A stretch of 64,000 bases of DNA from Liolophura sinensis (Eukaryota > Mollusca > Polyplacophora > Chitonida > Chitonidae), in NCBI RefSeq assembly GCF_032854445.1, contig NC_088305.1:20261717-20325716 (forward strand). The letters are read 5' to 3'. Of the stretch, positions 50,791 to 62,700 are shown piece by piece. The notes beneath the pieces were generated by a model that worked only from the letters and a program-made list of their open reading frames with translations, was not told where the DNA came from and made no database searches. Position 1 is the first letter of the stretch. Each line of letters begins with the position of its first letter. A program made the translations under genes and the position numbers.

Positions 50791-53700
50791 CCAGCAGACA
50801 TCATTGCTCCAGATCCCCTCTGACTACTAAAGTATGAGGCAAAGATGGAATCTGACAATATAGTGACACACATGAACTCCACAGATATCATAAATTATCT
50901 GTGCCAACCAGACGGCCTTCCTCTACCATATGGCAAACTATGCACTAGGTCTATGATGGAACATGCTAGGGGATTTAAGGTCATCGATGGGCTCCAGGAG
51001 GCCAAGACAGGCTATATAGTAGACGGGATGTATTGGTTTAACAATAAATTCTTACCATTTAGGGTGCCTGCAGGTAGGTAGAGGGGCAGGGTGTTCTGGT
51101 CAGCTTTGAACTCTCGCTTCAGCAGGTACAAGTCAGGTGTTGGTGGCGCACCACACCTACAACAACAACAACAACATGACACACCTGTAGTTCTTAATAG
51201 AGACGAGCAGTTAACGTCGTGGTGCAAGGAATCAGGAGCCTATCAGAACACAACAAGTCTGGGAATGCTTTCCACCACAATGCTGGCTGTCGTCATACAG
51301 GTGAAACAGTCTTGAGTACGGCTTAAAACACAAATCAAATCAAATCAAATCAAATCAAATAAATTATAATACTGACACATTTTATAAATGTGTCTTTCAA
51401 AACCACATGCTGCATCAGGTACATGTATTAATGATAAGTTGATTATCTGCTAGATGAGTGAGAGAGTGCTTGAGGTTTCACGTCATACTTAATTTTCAGT
51501 CATATGACGATGAAGGAATCTTAAATTGCATGTAATGTGCCTCCTTGTTGCAAGACGGATTTTACTTGTGTACACTTCAAAGCCAGGAGACTACATGTAC
51601 ACCCAGTATATCAAACTGTTTATGTTCAACACCAACTGTATTCAACTGACCATCCATGCAAACACACAAGGCTTACATCAAGCCAAAAAAGGACAATATA
51701 TAAAATATGCCTGTTTGGGGGTACAAGACAATTTTGGAGGCGACTCGTCACAAGTGGAAGAAGAAGTTTCAGTGGAAGCAGATAAGCTTCAGCATACAAT
51801 TTCCACTGTAGATGATTTACTGCTGCAATGCCACTATAATGGATAGCCATTATCCGTGGGGCCAGATAGCTATACAACATACCACAGGTTACACTCTGGA
51901 CGCTGAATACAAAGTCAATTATTAAAGGGTGCTCAACACAAAACCTAGTCAATATGGCCAGAAAAAGAAAGGTGTCATTTTTTTTTGTGATTGTGCATTC
52001 ATCAGCTGGGTTGAAGATGGGATTAATTATTGACAAGGTAACATGTAAATCCTTCCTTCTCGAGATTAGAAAAGTAAAAAAAATAAAAAAGTAAAAATGG
52101 CCAGGTGCATGAAACATTCATTAATGAACGAGGTGAAAGAAAGCCTTAGAGAATCAAGACATGTCTGTTATCTTTGTATCTATTTCCAGTAAGTACAGCT
52201 TAGATACTAGAAGCACTTGCGCATCCACCTCGCTTGATGGTCTGACGAAATCACGTTAGATCTTAATAAAGCTGGCATCAAAGAGGACAAAGAAGTTGAA
52301 AACTCTATGCCCCATGAAAGACTAGGAAACCGATTAGACAATGTGTAACAGGTACAATTAGACATGGTGGTACAAATACAAGGCAGAGTGGCACAGGTAT
52401 AAGACCAAGTGGAACAGGTACAAGACAAAGTGGTACAAATACAAGGCAACAGGTTACAGGTACAAGACAAAGTGGTAAAATAAAAGACAAACTAATACAG
52501 CTACAAGTATTCAAAATGGTACATGTACAGGCCATTCCAAAATTCGGTATTGATACATATACTTGTGAAACTGGAATACTGGTACTCGGCTATTTAAAGT
52601 GGTACAAGTACAAGACAAAGTGGTACAGGTAGAAGACAAAGCGGTACAAGTACAAAACAAAGTGTTTAGTGTGACCTGATTTCCCCTGTGACATTGTGAC
52701 AGCCTACAGGACATCTTTCCCAACGAACACAAAAACAGATCATACGTGTATGGAATCCCTTTAATGTACACTACCATTTCCTAGAAGTTTTCTTGGACAA
52801 GTCCTTGCTTCTCTTCTACAATTCATTTCTAACGTCATCCTGATCTAAGGAAATCTGATCGAAGATTACACATGGATTTCTTCCATCTGCTCTCCTCCAT
52901 CTGCACAAAGTCACCTTGACAATGAGAACTTGATCATCCACATTCCTAGCCAGATTAAGACAACCGCTTCCAATTTGCTAAAAGATGCTCTGACACTTTG
53001 ATTTTCTATAATGGAGCCACTGGACACCTAGTTTTCCAATACAACAGCGTGTTGTCAGAACCATGCAAACCATCTAGGTTTGTTACTCCCACCAGAACTG
53101 GACCTAATTACGACGTTTACCTGACAAACTGATACACCTGAAACTTTGCTCACCTTTATTGCAAAACAGGTTTGAGCCAAAATTTCAGGCGCAGCAGGCA
53201 GTCAAAACTCCCCATGACGACCACATCCAGGTGATACAGGTGAGCGATAACTCTGGGTACAGCCGTACTGATCACGGACTGAATATGCAGCTTATCAGAC
53301 AACACTCTATAACATCTCAATCATTCATATGACTCATTCAGATAATTTTCTAACAATTCAGACAAGTTTTTAGCTACATGTACAATGAACCATTCAGGCA
53401 ACATTCTAACAATCAAATCAGTGAAAAAAATTTGGAAGTAATTCAGACAGAGATGGATTCGAAAGAGACTGATTCATACTAGCTTCTAACAATTAAATCT
53501 ATCAGCGGATCTTTATATGACAAATGAAACATTCGGAGAGACTTTTATGTAATGAATCATTCAAACTTCAGAGAATCTTCGAACAACTGAATCTTTGAGA
53601 ATCTTCGAACAACTGAATAATGCAGAGAATCTTCGAACAACTATATCAATCACAGAATTTTCAATCAACTGAATCATTCAGAGAATCTTCTAACAGCTGA

Positions 53701-56700
53701 ATCATTCAGAGAATCTTCTAACAACTGAATCATGCAGACATTTAACAAGTCAATGATTCAGACAATCTTTTAACAACCGACTTTTTCAGATGATCTCCAA
53801 ACAACTGAATCTGACAATCTTTTAACAACTGGCTCATTTAAACAATCTGTCATCAACTCAACTGCCCAGACACAAAAGTGCTGCTCACTGAGCTAGAATT
53901 AACCTTCTGAATTGGCACGAAAACACTATCTTTTCAACTGGAAACTCCCCAGCTGTCTTTCAATGCGCTACATTGACAATGTTTCTCGATGAAAATAACT
54001 GCCAGAAAACATGCGATAATCAATGACAGGTGATTAAGCCTGGAGGAGGAGATGAAGCCTGTGTAGAACACAGCTGAAAATAACTCTGGTTTAAATGCCT
54101 AACTACTACCCTGGGAAAACACATCCACCCACCTCCATCGTGACTTTACCGCTGCCCTGTACTTGGTCACCTTTCAGTACAGCCCTTACAACCACGCAAG
54201 TACTGAGTTCAAATCCATAAAAGCCAGTCAAATGTCCATTCCAGAATTTCCAGGCAACAGGTATTGCATACATGTGTGATACAGTTTCTTATGGGGGTAT
54301 TATCTTATACTCAAGAAGAGTTACTTTACATGTATTTAATAAGGTCTATCTTTGGTGCAAATCAAACTGAAACTATGGACACTGACAACAAACATCTTCA
54401 CACAAAGATGCCGGTGACTCTTTTGGACATGGGTTACACTGTGTGATCACTCTTTGTTTCAAGGCTGCTGGTCTGCTTCAGTGAGGACTCATTGATGAAT
54501 ACAGGGGCTCACAATGTGTTAATATCCTAAACTCTCAGCACATATTTCACATATCTTTCTTTGCAATAACTTGCTATGTACTGAGAGATACATTTATAAT
54601 TTCATCAAATACTCTTAATTCCTCAACCTTTTCGCATATGAAAGCGCAACTTTCAGTGCAATTTATGCACACTTATAATTTGATTTTGGAAACAAAACTA
54701 CAATTGTTGGATTGGGCCACTTTCCTGGTTTCACAAAAGGTACATGTATAAGTTTATCAGTCTACACAGAATACTGCCGATAAAGTGAGAAAAGAAAAGA
54801 CTTGAAGAATATGTCCCAAACATGCGAAAAGAGTTACAGTTAAGACAACGAATCTTGTCCATAATAACATGAACACACATGTACTGTTACGATTTTTCAA
54901 GCCTTCATTTTCCATTTCACTAAAGTAATATAATTTGAATTTGAACATTAACATGAACGCAGCAACACGTTAATATGCCGTTTAAGAGAACCATAACAAT
55001 AACTGGTAAACTCCATTACTTTATCCAATCTTGTCACTTTCAACCAAAAAAAAAAACAAATGCTTTATCAAAACAAGGAATCAGTAGCACAAAAAAAAAA
55101 AAAAAATAAAAACCAATACAGAGCAACATTTCAACACAATCCAATCTTAAAGCCAGAATACATTCCAAAGAAACAACAAAGCTGATGTTACATTCAAGGC
55201 AGTCCAGCCATATAAAGGATGGAGCAAACGGGCAAAGGAAAAAAGAATACAAACAAACAAAAAATAACATACATATTACTTCGAATTAATAAAGGAAGTC
55301 AAACAACAGCCAACAAAGTTATTAGAAATGAAACCACACAAAACGTATGATATTACGACAAAACCCCACCAACATTTTACCTGGGTTAGACCATGCTGCA
55401 TTCTGGGAAGACAGAGAGAGTGTTGCGTTAGGGCAGAAATTTGAGTAGCGCAATGCACATTATTCACAATCCCGCCATTAAGACTGGTTCTCCTAATCCA
55501 GCCTAATGTATAAAAGGCGGATTGTTTTACATGTACAAAGAAGGCTACAAACATAAAGGCTGCTGCAACCACCTGCCTGTGGTCACGTACATGCTGGGAA
55601 GCATTGAGTCGCTCATAAAATGTTTCATGCAGAGAACTCCGGGCTTGTGCAAGACAAGGGTTGTTAGACAACGCCAACAATAAAATGCTTTACGTGGATT
55701 ACAGGACTGTAATGTGTAATATATTTCCAGCCCTATGCTGTGGCTTTGTGTAAAAACACACATATGTTGTTCAAGTCTGAGACTTAAGTTAATTGACAGC
55801 ACATATTCTTGATATGAGATTCTATGATTCTAGGATCACCACGCTTGAGACGTTTGATACAACAATTAACAATCATATCGTCAAATATCAAGAATCAAGA
55901 CAATTCAATTTTCATATCACGGTTTGCCAAGTACACTGTACATATTTAATTTTTTAAGTGATTTTCGGATTCTAGGATCAGTTCTCTTGAGACGCCTGAT
56001 ACATCACTAAACAAATGTATAGTTTGTAATCAATACTAGCTGTTTGATGGAAAAACCACAGTGACATTGTCTGATCTGGTTGTATTAGGTGGTCTAATCA
56101 CGTATCATCACAGGGATGCTGTGTGTACATGTATGTGGTACAAAGTCACAGAAGATATCACACAACTGGACGAAAAGACAGACATAAGGAGAGCATTCCC
56201 ATGAGCCTTTTGGCAGACGACTAAAAAAACAATTTTAGCGCTCTTAACGCATACCAAAACAGCTGCTTTGTAAATCCGGCTCATGAATCCACCAGCGTAT
56301 TCACCTATGATAAAGTCTATTTCGTAGGCGGTGTTGAAACAATTTGTCGAATGCTTTAACTGCATGAAACAGCGCATGTGCTACTGCACCTCGTGAAAGT
56401 GCCTTTAGGACAGGTATTGGACAGAGGTATAGTCTTACCGAATGAGGGCTGCGATGGAGAAGAGGCGCCCTCTGCCCACGGGTACCAGCTCCACCTGGAT
56501 GTGAAGGGACTGGTTGACATTCTTCTCGCTGTTGTTGAACTGATGGACATTCATCTGCCACTTGTTCAGGGTGTGGCTGCAGGAAGGTTCCTTCTGGAAG
56601 CATACAAGGCATCAATAATGTATAGCAGAATTCCATTATACAAATGCTAATGGTACTTCTTTATCCAGTGAGAACTAGTAGCAAATGTTTTTCAAGGCAA

Positions 56701-59700
56701 TACAACAATTTATTAAATGACCATGTGTGTTGTTGCATCAATGCAGTAAAAGCAGCTGAGCTATATATCAAGCGATCTCCATTGAAGCTGACCTTTCATA
56801 GTGTAGAATAAGCATAAATATGGCTGGAACTGCTGGCCTTGGACTAAGAAGATTGTACCTCATGCTCACTACCAAGGTAATGTAAATATAAACAATTGCT
56901 AACATAAAAGTTTTTTTATGCTTCTTTGGGGATTTACGATGTGCTGAAGAACAGGTCACTTTAATTATGTGATGACTTCCAGGAGAAACCATGGTGACTT
57001 GATTGTTTTCTGCTTTCCTTCATAAATTTAATCACTGTCATATAAATAAAGAATCCATGACCATGCCTTTGAACACCAACCAATCCCAAAAAATGGAGGA
57101 CTTTAAAGGAAGTTACAAAAAAGTGAATGTTTATCTTTCCCATAACAATGAAAATATTTCTATGTTGAATGTGAAGGAAAACAAACACTCAAAGCTTACA
57201 AAAACTGGGCCCAGTTTCACAAAGAGGCGTACAACATTTTTTTATCGTACGTTTGTTGTACGATATTTTGTATGTCACTATGTTCAATTATCGTACATGT
57301 TTGACATCGTCATGAAAGTGGGCCCTACTCTGCTGAAGTTTCTACAACTTCAATCAAAGAGACCTCTCCCTACAAGTATCTAGATGTACTACTTTCATAC
57401 CGACAACCAAGAAATGTTATTGCAAAATGGTACCCTTTGATTCAGCTCTTAATCTACATATTCCAAAAGAAATTCTTGCGCAGCTGAAAAAACATGGACT
57501 GGGAAACCAGCTCAATCAAATGCTCTTCTATACAAAGAGAATCTTTGTACAACTGTATAGACATGGCTGGAATTCAAACCAGTCTCTGAAGATGCCAAAG
57601 TAAATCAAATGTACAGCTGATTTCATCGCTGACTGTTTATACCAGACAATGCAAGCTGAGAGCCTGCGGGTGGGTGGGTAAGCACCTGTGCCGGTGTCCC
57701 TGGGAGAATAAGCAGGCTGGCTTGACACGTAGCCCCCAACAGAGCCCCAGTCTTCCAGGAAATGTGGTAGTTTAATGCCAGCTTTTAGCGGCTTTGCTTT
57801 CAGGATTGGAGTGGGGATTAGTGGTAATGGGATACCAGCAATAAACAGGCCGGTCTTAAAACCAGTCTTCTTCCTGCTGATCAATTCGGCACTGTCCAGC
57901 TGATATGAAGACGCTGAGCGGAAAACGAACCTTTCTTCAGGAACGAAGGGGATTATTTTTTTGTCTGTGGCAGTGGGACAGTCGTCGATATGGCAATTAT
58001 CGAAAAGCGTTTCAATTTCCCCTCATATCGTGTTTGAGTGTGGCCTACACCGCACGCGGTTTTGTATCCATGGGCTTCTCCGTCACCTCTCTTACTCTAC
58101 CTCCACCGTCTCTGTGACTCACTCGAGCAAAAGCATGTCTACTGCTACACAATCACAGAAGCACAGCATTCTCATGCACCTGGTTTAGCGTTTGCATCAG
58201 CAACATGCCTTACAGTGTTAAATTAGCTCCACATATCAGATATGTTAAAGCATCTACACTGAAATGAAAGGACAATTTATAAACTTTTCTGGAGAGTTCA
58301 TTAGATTGAAAAAAAAAAAAAAAACAACAAGAAAAACGCACAATCTTCGAAGGCTCAGGTGTTGCTTGGAAACCAACGATACCTATAACCAGGCAATACC
58401 TATATTGATATCCCCTATTTTACCAAAGAGTGTGGGAGTAAGAAAACAAAAACAGGAATTAAAAAAAAGGAAATATTTGTATTAGTTATCATGAGCTATG
58501 TATTATGAATTTACTTGAAAATTGATCCAAATCATATTCCCACGCCACTGATGACAAAAGAGCGTATTATTTCCACCATAATGCTATGAAAAACACTGCA
58601 ACTGGAGTAGGATTTTGTAGTTAGATGTAATCATACAGAGAAATGTCCTTCGCTTTTCTCTTCAGCTTTTCATCCTGTCCATTGCCAGATATACTGACGA
58701 GGTGCGTATGCAAATTAGGAAATATATGATGACATCATATATGAGCACTGGAGAAACTGGAGTAGGTTTCTGTATTTATTTATTTTTTCAGAGAAAAGGC
58801 CCTTTGATTTTCTCTTCAAATTAGGTAATGATGACATCAGAAATGGACAATGCACTTAGGCTTTTTCATAAAACTATGCAATATGCATTACATAGAAAAC
58901 GCTGAGAAAAACGAAGGGATTTGAACACTGGATGTGCTACTTAGAAGCATAGATGTACGTATCAGTACTATGTGTCACTAGATTTCCCAGAATATTAACA
59001 GTGTGTACGTGTTTATTGATATTTTTCATTGGCTGCCATTAAAGCTCTGCCAGGGAACTTCTCTGGCGTGCACACAGGTGTTGTGATGGGGAATACAGCC
59101 TTCACTATAAGTAGATTTCCATGTTTTCATTCAGCTTGAGCTTCTTGAAACAAGACGCTGCTTTTGTGTCTCTCGCATGTCTTTATGGTCGATCCTTTTT
59201 GTCACAGATCAATTGGCCTACATTCAGAACATTGAATCAAAGCTTTGTATCAATTTGTATCATTAAAGTTGCTTGAATGACTGTCCAAGGTTATCTAGGG
59301 GTTCTATGAGGGAAAGGCAACCATAGATGGGTACATCATCTACAGCTGTAACATGTAACTAATTACTTTTTCTTTACTATTATAATTTCTTTAAAACCAC
59401 ATCATTTTAAGCTCAGATTGGATACCTTCGGCTTGAAGAGTTACTTTGTATTTTACTAATCCGATGTAAAACTGAATGAATGATTATGGCTTATCACCAT
59501 GTTGGCAGTAATCCCACCACATAGTGGTCAGAACATGTTTACAATAAACGCGAAAATAAATTCAAAACTGATAAATTTACAAAAATTCCATCGGTTTACC
59601 TTATATCTACCTTTTTTTTGACGATTGGCAAATGCATGGTCAAAATATGTTTCAAGTACTGAGTTGTATAATCAATCATAAAGCCATGTCAAGATATGTG

Positions 59701-62700
59701 TTCATGGAGAGAGATGACAGATGGGGAAAGATAGCCCAGGGACAGCTAGGTTAATATAGACTGAACTAAAAGGTACATCTACGACAAATAAAAGGTGTTA
59801 AGGACTGGTGACTCGCTGTCCTAAGCAATCACTCACACCTTTGAGCATAAAAACATGCAAAACGCATCATTCACAGACTGTTACCATGACAACAGAATTT
59901 GAGCCCTCTGATTAAATCATTCCTTGGCGAAAGGAGAAGACGGGGCTTCGGTATTATTTTTTCATTTTTTTTTGTTCCCAATACTACTGAGAAGTCACGC
60001 GGGACTGGGGCTGATGGGATATGATCAATATAAGTCCCACTTGTGGTAATGAACTGCAGTCAGACTTTGTTCAGCACACGTTTCTCTGTTGACTTAAGAC
60101 CAGAGCACTGAGGAAGCCCTTGGAAACCCATCGGCAAACCTGGTCAAATCTACGCAGGTCCGTCACTATCCAATCAGCGCTTATTTATAAGGGCGGTTAC
60201 GGAAACCTCCCTATGGTGGATCACGTTACCACGGGAACATAAAACAATCACTCTAAGTCACCATTTCAATGACCCATTATGGTTATCCTCTTCAGCACAC
60301 CATCCACACATACACACATTCTGCTTCACCCAGAGAGTCCACATAACAAGAATAAGTCACTTTCGCATTTCAGATAGCCTTCATTTTTTTTTAACAGAAA
60401 TGTCACAAGATCTTGAAGAAAGTGGGAGCTGGGTACTAATTTTCACTCAACAACCAATGCTTTAACCTAGCTGCAGCAAGCTAACTACAATAAATATCTG
60501 TTTCACTGAAATTCTGCAATGGAAATCATGCCCTCATTCACAGTAAACTGATAGATAAAGCTGGAGAAACTGGAAATGCCAAGCAGAAAGTGTTACTTTA
60601 GAATGCTGCTGTTTTATTGGCTGTGAAATCTGACCAAGGCTGACCTATTGTGGCGAGTGTAGTAATGCGCATCCTGATATGCGAATGTGGCTTATACAAA
60701 ACTTACCCCTGCAGGTAAAACGGCAGTCCTCTAACTGGTTAACTTCAATCAATTCTAATACGAATAATGTGATTACAGAAGCGTTTTGGTCAAATTAACT
60801 CACCTCTGGTTCCTTCTGAGGGATTTCAATCTTCACCATGTTGTTTTGGGACAAGTTTTTGACCTTGACCTCTTCACCATGGCAATCCATGACCTTGAGG
60901 GAAGTGACCTTGGAGTTTACCTGAACAAGTACAGAAATTCACATCGTCAATTGACACAGACAAGTACAAAACTTGGGGAAATCTTTGGCCCTCATGAGAT
61001 ATGAAATACAGGAGGCCATTTTCATGACTTGACTATTTTATGAGATCCCAAGTTTCACACTACAGCACACCTCATCCATTTTGTTACTGCAGGATGACAC
61101 ATACTGAAGAGTTATTGAATTAATGTATGCATACTGTTTATTATGGGCCTTCATTTACTGACAAAATCATCTCTCAAAGTAGAATACCTGAATGTCTTTG
61201 TTCTTAGCCACGTGCAATGAGAAGGGGTCTTCGTGGAAGGTGATCATGTGAGCCTCGTAACAGTTTTCACTGGTCGCCGGCAGATGAAGAGAAGAGCTTG
61301 TGGACAACTGGACAGCGTCTGCCGATTTTGTTGCCAAGACCAGAGACATGTCCGTTGGTAAGCTGCAACTGGCATCCCCCATCTGTATAAGAGGCCCTTT
61401 CATCGTACCATAACGGTTGGCAAACACGGAAATGTAGCTTGACGACCACTGGATGGCTTCCTCTCCTACGTAACGAGACTGAAGCTGGCCCTGAACAAAG
61501 AAAAACAACACTGAGCTTAAGTCTTCAGCCCTAAGCAAACAATGCTTGGCACAAACTTTGTAGACGGAGCTTCATCAACATGGCCACTCTGGTGGGAGAC
61601 AGGTTAAATCTGCATAACTGTCTGGGGGTGTTGATTACTTAAAGAACATATCAATGACATCAGTCAAACATCAAACTTCACGGTCAAGTACGGCTTCATA
61701 CTTTGGTCCAATACTTTGGGTGAAAACTGAGAAACAATGGAACCACATCAAATAATAGTCTAAAATGAAACTTAATAAAAAGCATAATGACTGAACAAAA
61801 AGAAAAACAATTGCACATTTTCAGCATCATATTAATTAAAATTAATACTTCCTTAAAATTTTAAACTCAATTTGGGCTTTTTTATGTCTGGCTCCAATTT
61901 GGGCAACCATAAATGGTATTAAAAATTGCTTGCATGTGATCCTGACCATAAACAAAAGTGTAGGTAAGTGCTCAGAAGAAAACTGTCCTGGTCAGAAAAC
62001 CTGATGTGGACACGACTTGCAAATCTGCACCAAGCTCATCAGTTATATATCAAAGGTAAAAGAAAGTGTATGTTGAAGTGTTTAGAAGAAGCACTGACCT
62101 AAACTAAACACCTCACTCAGACACAAGTTACAGCTTGTACCATGTTTTGAACTTTGCAAGTGTTCAAAAGAAACTGGTCGATAGCGATCCTCTAGCTTTT
62201 GACTTGCACCTATCTTATTGATCATCCATCAAATATACATGGATATCAAAAGGGCTACCGAACTGATTCTGATTGGCTGGTGTGAAATAGAGGCATGTCC
62301 AGGTTATGACCAGCCTAAGCTCAATTTCAGGTATGGCAGATTTATTGAACCTAGATGAAGTCTGCGGGGTTTAACCCACGGAACCCTATCTCCACTTTCA
62401 GCCAATCGGCGTTGACTCCATAGTGTGGTGTACAGAGTACCAAACACTATGGCCCACGCTAAACACCTGACTTAAAACACAACCACCACCTTTATGACTA
62501 TTATTTGTCACATATCAAATATACATGGATGTTGAGTTATTCTAGTGCACATGAGAAACTGAAGTAAACCACTCAGACCTGGACGTAACATTACTCTGTT
62601 GGCAATGGACAGATAGTCCTGCTATCTAGGCAGACAGCCAGGGCAGATTTCATGAAAAACTGGATCCAAAAACATTCTTCCTTAATATCATGCGGTCTCA

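Larger units (their letters stand above)
51157..56438 (-). other. Intron 4 (largest), repeat-bearing
   Basis: 5282 bp between exons 4 and 5. Contains the two SINE fragments above, a 21-bp tandem repeat (52365-52665) and a degenerate ~28-bp repeat (53560-53850). A direct repeat pair also lies at about 55826 and 55970 (gattctaggatca...cttgagacg). The rest shows no exon or gene. Confidence 0.7.

Noticed and set aside
55040-55802. Minus-strand frames in intron 4
   Set aside because: Hydrophobic-looking because of A/T runs; no splice sites joining them to neighbouring exons in frame.
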